Positions 1 through 31,060 of a stretch of DNA of 64,000 nt are shown piece after piece. Each line of letters starts with the position of its first letter. The stretch's first letter is position 1. Under the pieces are notes generated by a model. That model saw nothing but the letters and a program-made list of their open reading frames with translations, was not told the DNA's origin and searched no databases. Source of the stretch: Chelydra serpentina (taxonomy: Eukaryota; Chordata; Testudines; Chelydridae); the NCBI GenBank assembly GCA_037349315.1, contig JBAIAC010000024.1:38971501-39035500 (forward strand). The letters run 5' to 3'. The position numbers and the translations under genes were made by a program.

Positions 1-803
1 CTTGGGTGATTAGCCTGAGTCTCTGCCAGAACCACAGCGTCCACACCACCATTTTTAGCATGCTAGCTCAAGTCCCACTGTCACAAGTCTGTCTGCCTGA
101 GCTAGGAAACGCATTCACAGTTGTAGTGTAGACATACCATTAGAGGCCCTGAACTTGTGCCATGTACTGGCTTGATTTTTCCTGATCTTCAGAGGTGCAT
201 CTCCTGCACTTCTTACCCCTAGCAGCAGAAACAAACTGGTGCTGTAGCACTGAACAGCTGTCTTCCTCTCCTGAGGTGACTGTGAAGACAGCAGGGTGTT
301 TTTTTGTTTTGGGAGCTTTCCAACTGCATGCATTAGAAAATAAATTGGATGACTTTTTTGCATTTTTATTTAATTACCAGCTGGTTCCTCAATGTTCAGG
401 GATAGGTGTTTGAATTTTTGTGTCTTGTTTTGTTTTTTTGCAAAAATGCTTATTTCACAAACCAGGGTATATAATTGGTGGGCCCCACTGTGATGGGGGA
501 TTATGCACATCCCTTTACCACTTGGATGGGGAGAAGTTAGACTTCTGCAGTTTACTTCTCCCCTCTCCTTCTGGTGATCTCTCTTGGCTTCCTGATGGGG
601 TCCCTGGGTAGGCCTGAGAAGAAGCTGGAGGAAGCACACAAGGTCTGTTCCTGTTACAATTAGCAATACAACAGACTAATACTATGGCAATATTGTGTTC
701 AGATATCTCTTAAAATACGTGTACATGTTGAGTTCCTTCAAAAAGGCAGTATTTTAAATTTTTATGCTTGTTTAGTTACTAGTGTGTGTTTTTCTTTTTG
801 CAG

Positions 804-18599
<17,796 letters not shown>

Positions 18600-19813
18600 A
18601 ACAGCAGGACTTGAACAGAAGAATAGTTGTAGAGTTCCTCCATGGATAATTAAGATGTGTTCATTTAATCCCAACAGTTATCAAAGTTGATGTGATGAGA
18701 TTACTCTTTCAAGAGGCCAACTCACATTTGGTCTGAATTGTCTGAGTACCTCCTGCTCATAAAAGATCTTTCACATCTACAGTGGTATAAAGGCAATTTT
18801 TAGTATCTATGCCTTGTACAAGTGTATAACCATTGTTGTGACTGTTACCTGATGTTAGTGGATTACTTGCTTTTGTAATTTAAGTGTAAAACATCTTGTG
18901 GAAACCTGATAAATGGTGTCTATTTGAACATAGTTTTATATGGAAGTTCATTAGTGATGATGATGAGCTCTGTTTGCAACTTGGCTTTCAGAAGAAGCCC
19001 CTTAGAAAAAGATTAGTCGTAAATTAATCTAGTTCAAAATTTAAATTCTACCATTTAGAAATAATTCTTCATAAGTAACTTAAAATATTACTTGCCATTT
19101 CAGTGCTATAATGGCTAATTCCTTCTATCAGGCCATAATGAATATAAAAATATGGATTAATGCTTCCAAGAAAACAACTGAGTTGTGCTTTAAGATGTCA
19201 TAGTATCTGCTTCAGTAATATTAAACTTGTAAATGCATTGAGCATAATTAACTGTAAGGTTGAGTAGCAGATGGTAGAGACAAATATATAAAAGCAAAAT
19301 ACAAGTGACTAGGTCTAATAACATCAAACAATATGTGCTGCTACTTGTAAATAAAATCTGGTGTCTTAAGTGCATCAGTATAACTTCTGGCCCTATGTAA
19401 ATGACAAAATATATTTAAAATTTCACATCAGACTTACCAAGTCACAGTAAAACATTCAACAAGCAGGTCTTGTATGCCTTAGGATAGTATGATTTTATGG
19501 TTTTAGGGTATAAAACTTTAATCTCTGTAAGTGAGATTCGTCTGTCTAAACAAAAAGTAAAGCTTCTTCCAAATGTGATTTCAATAACACATGTACCTAA
19601 AAGCTAAATGGATGATAGTGTCTGGTGAAAAGTAGGCAGCAGCCTAACGTCACTATGAACACATTTTTCTAGCTTAACCCTTCACAGTTGGGTAGTATTT
19701 CTTTTGCATCTGAAGGTGCCTTGTTCCTGCGGGTGGGAGATGGGGAGGGAAGGATAGATTACCAAATGAAGCTTTTAAGAATAAATGAACATCTAGACTA
19801 ACTACTGCCAATA

Positions 19814-19998
19814 GGGGGGAGGGATAGCTCAGTGGTTTGAGCTTTGGCCTGCTAAACCCAGGGTTGTGAGTTCAATCCTTGAGGGGGCCATTTGGGGATC
19901 TGGGGCAAAAATTGGGGATTGGTCCTGCTTTGAGCAGGGGGTTGGACTAGATGACCTACTAAGGTCCCTTCCAACCCTGAGATTCTATGATTCTATGA
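19814..19998 (+). mobile_element. tRNA-headed SINE with CR1 tail
   Basis: The 5' part looks like a tRNA gene with Pol III boxes: A box tagctcagtggtttgagc and B box ggttgtgagttcaatcc. The 3' part matches the CR1 LINE end (ttggactagatgacctac) and finishes with the repeat (ATTCTATG)n. This is the architecture of the turtle tRNA-derived SINE family mobilised by CR1. It lies in sense orientation in the FAM102B 3' UTR. Confidence 0.9.
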
Positions 19999-22642
19999 AT
20001 ATAATTTACTAACAGAAGCACTTTATATAGTATACATGCACTCTGCAGTCTGAAAAATCAATCTCTGGGCAAAGGCCTCACCTTTTTTTGTGTAGAATCA
20101 CTAACAGCTCCACTGTCTGTCCATTGTTACACTTTGAGGCATGAAACATTTTGACCAAAATGTACTGTACTTTAACTTGCACAAATGGAATGGCTTGGTC
20201 TAAAATATATTCGTTTTAGACAAAAGGTGAGAATTAAAGATCTTTTAACAAAAGAATTGTTTTGCTGACAGCTGTAAAAGTACTTGCTTATTTTTTTTAA
20301 AAAGATTTCTGGTGAGATGACAATCTAATAGTTGAGGTTTAGATGTACTAAACCTGATGTTTAGATGTATTTTAGTACTAAATTGCAGTAGACAACCTAG
20401 TTTTGCTGAAAATTAGCCATACAGTTTACCAATATGATCAGATAGGTTTGAATGAATCAAAACAATATTGTGGCCATTTTTTTTCTTTAACATTCTGAAG
20501 ATTTCAAATTCTTCTCTGAACCAATTGGTATTTAGGATCCTTCTCTGGAACTAAAATTTGAAGTCTTAATTCTTAGGCTGTATTAAGAAAACTTTGTTTT
20601 ATATTGTTTTTAATAGGTTTTACTTTTTCATAAGTGTATAGTATAAACTGTTCATTATTGAACTCAATGTTTTATTTATATTTGCTTAAAGGAAATCTTA
20701 GAGTTCAAATTTTGTTGAATACTGTTAGATAAGAGCTATTTCTTCTTAATTATGGTATTTAAAAGGAGTATTTTTCTATTGCCCATTACTTGTGTAATTT
20801 TTTTTAATTTGGACTGGTCTAATGGGTAAAATATATTAAATACAACTTGTTTGTAATAACTGCAGTTAAAGAGTGAGATTGTGGGGGTGATGACCAAATG
20901 CTTATAAGAAATGTAAAAATGATCCTTTCATAAAAAAGTTGTCATTAGTGTGTGTTTACATCATACAGATAAAACATGCCAGTTTCTGTTTTTTCCAAAT
21001 TTTTGAATAGGAAGTTTTTGATAAGGTTACTGGGTTTAAGTTAAAGCTGAGAAACCATAGCAATGAAGTATGAAGGGTATTTTTATGAAATAGACAAAAC
21101 TTTTTGCAGTACTAAATTGTTTATGGAGAGTGATGGTGGAGCCTAAGAGCACCAATACTAGCTTTAGAGCTCATTCTAAGGGGCACACGACTTCAGATGT
21201 TGGTTTTGTACACACTGATTTAAACTGACTTTTATTCCTAAAAAACTATCCATAATTTACTTGTTGCCACAAACCAGTAACTCTAATTTTTAAATGCTTC
21301 TAGTTTACATTTACAATCTCTTTCAATGCAAGCGCCTAATATCACACCTTGCTATTTCATCCTCTTTAGCATACTATGCTTTTTTAAAAAAGTTAAATCA
21401 ATGAATCCAGCCCTTCATCTAATGTTATTTGATAGACATTTACCAGACTTTATTAAAAATTTACAACTGTAAAAGACCATTTTTAAGTGCAAAAAGCAGA
21501 ACTTGAAGTGTCCTTAAAGAATTTGAGGAATAGGAGCTGGCTGCTACTGATTCTTTTCTTCAAATAATGTAATCCATATTTTAATAATATAAAATGCATA
21601 TTTACAATTCACAATTTATAGGGGCAGAAGCTAACCCCATAATGTTGATATTTAGAGGAAAACAAGTTTGTGGTTCCAAAGAGCATGTTGGTTTCAGATA
21701 ATTTATTTAAAATACTCAGGATAGACATTTCTAGTTAATCTAGTAACCAAAAAATGTCCCTCTCATCCCTCTGGCTTTCCTAATGTTATTTCAATAGAAC
21801 TGCTTCGTTCAGCAACAAGTGCCATTGTCCGTTAGTTCAGAGGACTCTTGAACATTTGGAATTTTCCATAAAACCTAGAAAATTGTTGCAAAATATAGTT
21901 TTGATTGCATTGACATCAATGGGTCCAGCATTTGGTTGCGGTACAGCATGAGTTACTACATATTGGTGTGTTGATTCAGTGCCTGGGAGCTAAAATAACG
22001 TTCAGCATCATTAATCATTTAGTGTACAAAAAGCACAGGTTTTAGTTATAACATTACAAGTATTTAAGGCCTTGGTATCCCCTGGTTTCCATACCTGATT
22101 TTGACAAGTATTCATGCAAAATCCATTATGTCCCCCAGCAGGATTTTTTGAGCATTGAGTAACAAGCTATTTGTACTCTTTCAGTGTGAAGAAATTATGC
22201 CGTAATTACCTCTCCCTTTGTGTTGCAAATGTTTGCATTTTTATATAACTCATTACTATTGCAGCAAGCTGTAACTGAAAGCCAAACTGCATATATAACT
22301 TGCAAATGTGGTTTTATTTACTCCCAAGTTGGATTTTGGTGCATGTCTTGACAAACTTGTCAAAAACAAGAAAGTAGTCAGATTGTGACAGGCTGAAAAT
22401 CTTTATTTATTTATTTTTTACTTGTGGAAAAATGGGTAATTAAAGGCTGCCTTGTAAAAACATTGTATGAACACTTATGTAGTATCTTACCTGGTAAATT
22501 CAGCTTTTAATTCTCTTTTCAAGTACACAGATAACTAAAGCCTATGCAGTAGGCATTTTGTGTAGCTTGGTTTGAAGTCATTTGTCCTCCGGCCACATAA
22601 GATCTTGTAGGGGTAAAACATTTGTATGTAAGTCAAAATTTG

Positions 22643-22648
22643 AATAAA
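22643..22648 (+). promoter_or_regulatory. FAM102B: Candidate distal FAM102B poly(A) signal
   Basis: A canonical AATAAA hexamer with a GT/T-rich element 10-30 nt downstream. The proximal AATAAA at 19350 is an alternative for a shorter isoform. Confidence 0.4.
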
Positions 22649-22669
22649 TCTCCATTTGTATTTTGTTGT

Positions 22670-25479
22670 TTATTATTCACACTTAACAACAAAACTCTCC
22701 ATGAAGTGATTCCTTAAGTATGTCCCTTGTACTTGGAGAATGACCTTCATATTTAGGTACAGTACTTATTGTGTAAACTGTATTATAGTGAAATCTAGGG
22801 AGACTGACATAGTAGAATCTGTTTTTCTAATCAAATGTAAAATTTGTAATGTAAAAATGGCCTCATGTACACAATTAAAAATCATGTCTTCTGCTTGGAA
22901 TGTGGTTGTGTGGTTTTTTTTTTGGTTTTTTTTTTTTTTGTTTTTTTTTTTTGTTTTTTTGTTTTGTTTTTTTTTAAACAAGTGCTTGTTGAGATTAAAG
23001 TAATCTAGTCTACTATGAAGTAAGGAAAAATGTAGATTTTCCTTCTTGGGAAGGACTACTAGAAAACCTTCCATTTTAATGGTTTGGGGATGGATTCCAG
23101 GTGGTCTCTCTTCTGACCACAAGTAGATAAATTATTTTGCTTTCTCTCCTGACTGGGGAAATACACATGTACCACTTGCCCAGAAGAATTCTGTTTGAGG
23201 GAGGTGGTTCTTCAAGTATAATCTAACAGGCAAATGAGCATTGCACAATGAGCTGGCTAAATCTCCATCTCATTGGGGCACAGCAAGTTCATTTTAGCAC
23301 CAACCACGTCACATTAAAGATACACTGCCACAGGCTGCATTTTTATATGCACCCATTTGGCATCTTTAAAAATATATTTAAACTGACTCTTATGATCCCG
23401 AATCCCACTCCTCACTACAAAAGAGAGCAGTGCCATCTCCACAAATGACTTGGAAAAGCTAGAGCTGAATGATGACTAAAACTAAGCCCAACTTTTTATG
23501 CACACCGTAAGCAGAAATTTATAGTAGGAAAAAACCCAAGTTCCCTTTCAAGTAAAAGTACATCAGTAGTTCTTTACCCAGCACTTGACATTCTTCAAGC
23601 ACACAACTCAACTTGCTATTTTTTTAAAACCCTGATACTTTTAAAATCCTTCACATACTGGGCAGAACTCTGTTAATTTACCACCTCATTTTCCCTTCCT
23701 GACAAAACTTTCTCTCTCTTTCGCTTTTCAGTACAACTTCTTGCCATTCATATTTAATTTAAACAATCAATCTTTGCTGGATAGATGATAGAAGCTTACT
23801 AAAAAAGAGGCAGTTTTAAGCCTAGTGTTTCTTTACCTCTTTCTTATTACTCATTATGACAGCACAGTAACACTATTCTTGAATGTAAAACTCTGGCCCG
23901 GTTATAGGACCATAGATAACTAGCACAAATGGCTCATGAAAATATGCTTGGCTAGTTAAGCAATAGGGTCCATTCCATGCTACCCTTGCACAGTGAGAAA
24001 TTAAGTCACTGCACCATAGTTGTCTATACCAAGAAAATCAAAAACAAATACATCAATATACTTGTGGATATTATTAGCAATAAGGAAACTCAAAGTCAGC
24101 TCCTGTTAAGTGTTCTCTCAAGACACATTTGTAAAAAAAAATACCTGTGCACCACCAACTTTTTGAGTATGGACGGGATTGGTAGTTTGTGTAGTGGGGT
24201 TTGGCTTTTTTTTTTTTTTTTTTTTTTAAACTACTGCCTCTGCTTCTGTCCCTTGTCTTATTTACTCACTCTCTTCCTTTGGTATTTTGTGTATATATAA
24301 TAGGATGTAAAATGATCACTACTACGGTAAGTTTAATTCTGGAGTTAGGGAGGAAGAGACCATCTTTAAGCAACAATAAATGTGAATAAGTGTAAACACA
24401 TTAGTTTGGTGGGGGGGAGGGCAAGGAAAAGATGGCTATGGCTGTAGGGAGGGGGAATTTTCCTTCTAATGAAAAAAGTGGGGGGCAGGAGGGACATGAA
24501 ATACCAGGTCTTACACTTTAGTACTGAACACTTACATTTTACTATGTTACTGCATTCTCAGGACAGACATGCCACAAATGGATAAAATTTATCATCAGGA
24601 AGAGTGGGAAGTGATTTATTATTTACCTGGGTTTGTGTGTTAAACCAAAAATCCTCATGGCAGAGGCTAGAAAATCTAATGATTATATAAATACCTGCAC
24701 ACTAGTCCTACCTCCTCTGGAATTTTTCACAGTTAGAGCTAGCAAATATGTAGAGGTTTGCACTGCATAGGGCAGAGGATTCTCCTATACTGTAGCATCT
24801 TTCTGTATCAAAGGCAGTAATGAGTAGGATTAGTGAGGGCATCTACTTACATTTTAAGAATTTATCCTTTTGGGCAGAATATAGTTTTCTTTTTTGCTGA
24901 TGTTCTTCAAAAGCTACATGACTTTAAATATTGTGTACACATCCTCAGACCTGTGCATTTTTATAAATTAACCAATTAAGCTTGGTCCAAAGTGGAAGTT
25001 ACAGTTGTACGTACACTTGGTGACTACAAATAAGATTGTTCTTACATTTGGAAACAGGAATGTGATGTTCAGGGCTCACAACACCTCTTCCTTGCAGATA
25101 GTCAATATTCTACTCTACTCTCTGATGTGTCTAACACTATGTGCTAGCACAAATTTACACTCTTGGGGAAGGAAAAAGTTTTCCCATTTAACTACACAGC
25201 TTCCAGAACTTTGATTTCTGTGGCAGTACAGAAATAAAGCTAAGGATAAAGCATGATTTTTCCATCCATTAGCAGATTCAAAGCAGGTGTAAACTGAGGT
25301 TGTAATAGGTTTAAATTAATTAATTAAAAATAGGAAGAGACTTATTTAATGATGGTGTAATACTTCCTACTACAAACACAGTGATTGTCATAATGGAATA
25401 CTGTTTAGTTCATATGGTGCTTTCTATCTATAGACCTCAAAGCACTTTACAAAAAGGTAAGGATAATAAAAATACAGTA
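22670..25479. other. Intergenic stretch
   Basis: AT-rich, with a 22-T run at 24206-24227. The piece at about 25408-25460 (cctcaaagcactttacaaa) resembles a short block common in old amniote interspersed repeats. No gene recognised. Confidence 0.4.
22913..22974 (+). repeat. T-rich (T)nG low-complexity tract
   Basis: Runs of 6-12 T separated by G or GG. Open frames through it are poly-Phe or poly-Lys artefacts. It lies just past the inferred FAM102B poly(A) site. Confidence 0.9.
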
Positions 25480-25489
25480 TCAAGACAAA

Positions 25490-25635
25490 AGGAACAGGAG
25501 TACTTGTGGCAGCTTCGAGACTAACAAATTTATTTCAGCATAAGCTTTCGTGGACTACAGTCCACTTCTTCGGCTGCATAGAATGGAACATACAGTAAGA
25601 AGATATTTATACATTCAGAGAAACATGAAAAGGTT
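25490..25635. mobile_element. Truncated Penelope-like terminal repeat
   Basis: Matches the terminal repeat of the 6.4-kb element (ggagtacttgtggcagc through taagctttcgtggactaca to agaaacatgaaaagg). Flanked by an exact 10-bp duplication TCAAGACAAA (25480-25489 and 25636-25645), so it is an independent, heavily truncated insertion. Confidence 0.85.
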
Positions 25636-26148
25636 TCAAGACAAACTGTTTTAGACAGTCTTACATGTGAGTCCCAAACAATGACTGCTAAGAGAAGTGT
25701 GCCATCTCCTGGTCAATGACAGTGTCACATGAAGACTGAAATTTGTATTCTGTGTACACTCTCCCCTTTGGCTTCCTCAGTTGTAGTATTAGGATTGACC
25801 TTTTGTATGGCCTAGATTTTAAATTTGGTAAACATAAGGTAAATTGTCTAACTGAATGCCTATATTTAAAACATCTAAAATCAAACTGATTATTATGAAG
25901 AGTCCTGTTTATCATTACAGGAAATTCTGAGGGAAGGCTTTACTATACTAGAGAACTACACTAGTTTAATTTTAAAATTGCTCTAGTTAAACCAGTAGAA
26001 ACTACATAATGTCGACCTACTTGAATCAGGTTAATCTTTGCTTGTCAGTTTAACTCAAATCAGTAAGTTACCAACTTAAACTAAATATAAGACTATGGCT
26101 GCACTCTGGCGAGAGCTCTCCTGGTGACCTAATTAATTCACAGCAGAG

Positions 26149-26824
26149 ATGAGAAGTTACAACTTAAACATCTTGGGTGTCAGTGAAAGCATATGGATGG
26201 GATCAGGAAGATTAACAACAGCCTTGGGAGAAACTTTGCTGTTTTCTGGACAGGATGAAGGACAACACCATGAGGGTGTTGCCATCCTTTTGAAGAAGGC
26301 AGTGAGGCATTCCCTGCTTGAATGGAAATCCATCAGCAGCAGACTTATGAGAGCCAGACTGAAAGGGAAACATAATATCACCCTGATTCAGTATTATGCT
26401 CGACAAATGACAGTGGACAAACTCTACCTTACACTACAGGTGGAGTTAGAGTAACACACCACAACCTAAGTATCATCATGGAAGACCTGAATGCCAGGGT
26501 CAGTAAGGACAACACAAAGAATGACAGAACAACGGGAAGACGTGGGTGTGGCACTATAATGAAAATTGAGAAAGGCTTGTTGATTTCTGGAATATGAATG
26601 ACCTAGTTATCGGTGGAACCCTATTTGAACATTGTGAAATTCAAAAGCTGACATGGTGTTTTCCAAATGGCAGAGATAAGAACCAGATCAACCATATCAT
26701 GATCAATAGCAAATGGCGACGCTCACTGATGGATGTGAAAGTGACAAGAGGTGCAGATGTTGGCAGCAACCACCACCTTGTGACCGCCTCCATCAAGCTA
26801 AAACTGAGAAGTGTGGGTCCACCA
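26149..26824 (+). pseudogene. LINE APE-type endonuclease, partial
   Basis: MRSYNLNILGVSES opens the fragment, equivalent to the early beta-strand of APE endonucleases. GADVGSNHHLVTASIKLKL near 26751 is the C-terminal catalytic SDH-type motif, here SNHHL in place of the usual SDHxL, so the Asp is changed. Two open frames (26149-26454 and 26594-26932) are joined by a broken segment. In an active LINE it nicks target DNA. Confidence 0.8.
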
Positions 26825-27630
26825 TGTTATACCAATAAAATAAAAACCAGCAGGATCTTTTTAAAGGGGATAAGACAAAATGTCACATTTATTGTGAATA
26901 CAAAAAGAATCATAGTAAGCAGTCCGTTATAGCTATAACATTTCATTCAGTTTCACATTCATTCTTTCACACACACACAGGTTCTGCATAGATGTCATAG
27001 TTACCAGCCTAGAAGTTGCTCATGCCAAGTTACTGGCCAGGTAATCTGGGCATGAGGGTGGAGCTGAGTCCTTGTCAGATTCATCTGATGCTCCTGGGGG
27101 TTGGCAGCAGAACCAGAGACTCAAAGTCCTCGGTTTCTAGAGGCCATTCTTATAGGGATTTATTCCTATGTCAGTCTATGGGAACTGCTTCATCATGCTG
27201 TTGCTGAATCAATCAGCAGATGGCGCATTCCTGGTGGCTCCACGCTGTCCAAAGTTTGTTTTTCTCATCCTTCCAGGTGGTGGGGTGGATCCCAGTTTTA
27301 CCCTCCGGGGGTTGTATCGGTCCACCCGAAACCTTTCTTCAGCCGATGGATGCTCCTTTTCTAGGCTGGCACCTCCCTAGCCATTCATGTCATGTACTAA
27401 CACAATCAACAGCTTGCAAGTTTCGCATAGCACTAAAGTATCTTTCTGAGAACAGATTCAATCAATGATTTACAAGCTTTACATAGACACAGACAGTAGC
27501 TTGTAAATTAACAAAAGAGACCCAAGAGATCTTTTTACTTGGTGAAGCTGTTGGATTTTAGACAAGTTATGGGGGGGGGTCACTTTCACTTGGGGGAATC
27601 ACTGTCCGTACCTTCTTTAATATCCCTACA
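26825..27630 (-). mobile_element. Solo LTR of an endogenous retrovirus-like element
   Basis: An 806-bp block starting TG and ending CA, flanked by the 4-bp direct repeat ACCA (26821-26824 and 27631-27634), splits the LINE. Antisense AATAAA (tttatt near 26888) suggests the LTR lies on the - strand. There is no gag, pol or env coding, so it is a recombined solo LTR. The LTR class is uncertain, and a 5-bp duplication cannot be excluded. Confidence 0.75.
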
Positions 27631-27634
27631 ACCA

Positions 27635-28204
27635 AACAGGGGACATAGACGTTATGATATTGACAAGCTAAAGTCCCTTGAAATACAGAAAGCCTTCATT
27701 CTGCAGTTAAAGAACAGGTTTCAAACACTTGCAGACCTTGATGAAGAGAAGAGGAATGCAGATGAGGAGATCAACAAGTGGAACAAACTAACAGCAATTT
27801 ATAAACAGGGCAGTGAAGCCTGCCTAGGCTACAGGCAGAAGAGAAGGAAGGAGTGGATTACATCCAGCACATGGAACGCCATAGAAACCAAACAAGCCCT
27901 GAAGAAAAAAGTTTTAGACACAAAATCCCAGAAGCTAAAGGACAAACACCATCAACAGTATAGCAAGGCACCCCAGGACGTCAAATGCCTTGTGAGAGCA
28001 GACAAATGGCATTATATTGAAAATCTGGCAACACAAGCAGAGGATGCAGCTGCTTGTGGTGAACAAGGAACCGTCTACAAAATGACTCGGCTTATCAGTG
28101 GTAAATGGCAGACACCAACAAACACTCTCATCAAAAACAAACAAGGACACCTAACAACTGAAAAAGAACAAGAAATGCGCTGGATAGAGCATTTCAAAGA
28201 ATAG
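27635..28204 (+). pseudogene. LINE region between endonuclease and RT
   Basis: The open frame resumes at NRGHRRYDIDKLK and runs 190 codons of Lys/Glu/Gln-rich coiled sequence to IEHFKE and a TAG at 28202-28204. Family members have this basic linker before the RT fingers. The first 30 codons of the longer frame starting at 27539 belong to the LTR and are not part of the gene. Confidence 0.8.
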
Positions 28205-29430
28205 CTGAACGGAGCCACCTAAAGAGGAAGCAAACATCCAGGAGGCAGAAGATCTTGATATCAATGCAGACACCCCAACTAAAGAAGAGATCATTCAAGC
28301 CATCAAATCCTTTTAAAAATGGGAAAGCTCCTGGCAAGGATAACTTGAATGTAGAATTGTTCAAGGTAAATCCTAAATTAGGAGCATCTATCCTGGCCCC
28401 TCTATTTACATCAGTCTGGGAAAGGGAAAAAGTGCCAGATGAGGGGACCAATAGGGTTATAATGAAGATACCAAAAAAAAAGGAACCCTCGGTGATTGTT
28501 ATAACTGGCATGATATCACACTTTTATCTGTGATCAGCAAAGTATTGTGTAAAATCATAGTCCAGCATATATCAGAGGCAGTTGATAGCATTCTCAGAAA
28601 AGAGCAAGCTGGTTTTCGGAAAGGGCGTGAATGCCCAGAACAGATCTTCAGTCTACAAAACATAATAGAACAGTGCTTAGAATGGCAACGCCAACTCTAC
28701 ATAAATTTCATAGACTTTGAGAACGCTTTTGATAACATTCACAGGACCAGCCTATGGCACATTCTGCGGGCATATGGAATCCCTCCCCATATAATCAACG
28801 TCATCAAAAGCTTCTATTCCAACTTTACATGCAGTGTTGATCAGTGAGCTGAGTTTTGAAGTCAAAACAGGAGTACATCGGGTGTGTCATGTCTGCAATC
28901 CTCTTCAACATTGCCATCATCTAGGTAATGCAGCATACAACAGAAGACATGTCAAGAGGCATTAAATGGACACTCGTCTCATCCCTTGAAGACCTGGACT
29001 TCCCAGATGATGTCGCTCTCCTATCACATACCCAACACCATATACAAGAAAAAACAACTCAACACATTTAGCCAGCAAATTGGACTGAAAATCAAGTGCA
29101 AGAAGACCGATATCATAACCTTTAATATTGCCTCACCATCACCAGTACGGATAGAGGATTATGTTCTCTCCAATGTAGAAACATTCACGTACTTGGGCAG
29201 CACCATCAGCCACTATGGTGGAACAAGCCAGGACATCCAGAACAAAATCAGTAAAGCCAGGAACACCTTCAGGAGTTTAAATACAGTCTGTAAATCATCA
29301 AAATAAAACACCAAAACCAAACTCAAGATTTATCAGAGCTGCATACTTTGAACACTACTTTATAGTGCAGAATACGGGGAATGAGAAAGTATGACATGTT
29401 CAAACTGTCTTCATTCCCTACAACCTTCTG
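28205..29430 (+). pseudogene. LINE reverse transcriptase, frameshifted
   Basis: Pieces in different frames follow the RT order: KNGKAPGKDNLNVELFK (fingers, 28318 on), KEQAGFRKGRECPEQIF, then INFIDFENAFDNIHR (motif A with FIDFENAFD), then degenerate sequence near 28860-29040 where motifs B and C should be, then ETFTYLGSTISHYGG, the thumb-side block. The catalytic F/YxDD box is not readable in any open frame (fdlpddva-like remnant near 29000). The element is non-functional. Confidence 0.8.
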
Positions 29431-30246
29431 TGATGGGTTGCTATCACAGAAACCCCCTGGAAGCTGCCCCTGATGTGCCAAGACTACTTCTGCCCCTGCT
29501 TTCCTGCCCTTTCCAGCTTAGGACTTCAGAGCTCTGCCTGGTTTGAGCCAGACCCGCTAGCCTGCTGAAAACCCAGACCCAGATCTGAACCACGTCCCCA
29601 CCAGCTGTAGGCTTTCCTGGAAGCAGTTTAGGACATGTTCCTGTCTTTAACACTTAGATGCTCAACTCCCAATGGGGTCCAAACCCTAGATAAATCCGTT
29701 TTACCCTGTATAAAGCTTGTACAGGGTAAACTCCTAGATTGTTCACCCTCTTTAACACTGATAGAGAGATGCATAGCTGTATCCCCCTCCCCCCAGTACT
29801 AACATATACTCCAGGTTAATTAATAAGTAAAAAGTGATTTTATTAAATACAGAAAGTAGGTTCTTCTTCGAATGCTTGCTCATATGTATTCCAATTAGGT
29901 GTGCGCGTGCTGCGTGCACAATCGTCGGAAGATTTTTACCCTAGCAACATTCAGTGGGCCGGCTGGCGCCCTCTGGAGTGGCGCCATTGCGGCGCTGAAT
30001 AAATACCCCAGCAGGCCCAGCGCCCTCTCAGTTCCTCCTTACCGCCCGTGACGGTCGTTGGAACTGTGGAGCGCAGCGTAGCTGATCTCCACCTCCCTAG
30101 CTTAGTTAGCACTCGCTTACCATTGTTAATAGTTTTAAGTACTTTTAAGTAGTTAATAGTTTTGATAGTTCTTGTTAGAAGTTTAGTGTAAATACTAGTG
30201 GGAGATAAGGGGCTTCTCCCCTTCTCTCCCTCCCGGTACCAGGCTG

Positions 30247-31060
30247 ATGCCTGGCTCCCCGGGATTCAAGCCATGCTCGGCCTGCTCCAAGCCGATGCCT
30301 ACGGGGGACCCCTACGAATCCTGTCTGAAGTGCCTCGGGGAGTCCCATCTTGCAGATATAGTGCCGGATCTGCAAGGCTTTTAAGCCTAAAACCAAGAAG
30401 GAGCCGGACTTTCGTTTAAAGCAGCTCCTGCTAGAAGCAGCACTTAGCCCGATGTCGGCTCCGCACTGTAATCCGGTACCGACAAGGGCGGCACGTGCTG
30501 CGTCAGCGGCACCGGAGCGCCCGAGTACGAGTAAGGAGCCCCGGCACCGGACGACTCCGGCCACGATTCCTCAGAGGCGCCGTTCGATGTCCCTGACGTT
30601 GGGTAAACAGACCCCGGGACTGGCACCGTCCCCGACGCCACTACAGCCGCAGCCTGTTCAGGACCGCCCGGCCAAGTCGTTCGGCCCGGCACCAGCACTG
30701 TCGACTCCAGCACCGCAAGGTCCGTCGAGCTCTGTGGCCGTCGGCTCCCCGGTACGCACCGAGGTAGAGCTAATGCTGCTGTCCACACCGGACACCTTCT
30801 CGGCAGTGAGGGACTTGATTGCGCTTACCGAACCGGCACCACATCAGCCTTCGGTACCGCCAATGCAAATCGTCCCTTCCCAAGGCAAGCCTGCCATACT
30901 GTGCCCGTTACCGCACGCAGGAGCTGGTCGACACCGATCCAGATCTAGATCGAGATCCCAGTCCCGCTCCAGGCGCAGATCTCAGTCCCAGCACCAATCC
31001 TCTTCCCGGCGCCGGTCGCACTTGCGGCGCCGATCAAGGTCCTATCCTGGACTTGCGCGG
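30247..31060 (+). pseudogene. DIRS gag-like protein
   Basis: Begins MPGSPGFKPCSACSKPMP, with CxxC pairs CSAC and CLKC and a CRIC remnant in a shifted frame near 30370, a small Cys-rich zinc-binding-like module. After a frameshift, 30452 on is Pro/Ser/Ala-rich and ends in an Arg/Ser-rich stretch (about 30935-31050). It overlaps the start of the RT frame. This is the usual layout of ORF1 in vertebrate DIRS. Confidence 0.75.

Larger units (their letters stand above)
18600..22670 (+). other. FAM102B: FAM102B long 3' UTR (extent inferred)
   Basis: About 4 kb of AT-rich sequence with no coding potential follows the stop codon. AATAAA hexamers occur at 19350-19355 and at 22643-22648. The second is followed by a T/GT-rich stretch (tttgtattttgttgttt), as expected downstream of a cleavage site, so it is the best candidate for the distal poly(A) signal. 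A tRNA-headed SINE lies inside. The end point is inference; transcript data would settle it. Confidence 0.5.

Noticed and set aside
19814..19890. A tRNA gene
   Set aside because: The tRNA-like head continues into a CR1-type tail and cannot form a full tRNA 3' half, so it is a SINE.
22740..23122. Open frames with poly-Phe or poly-Lys
   Set aside because: Products of the T-rich tract at 22913-22974.
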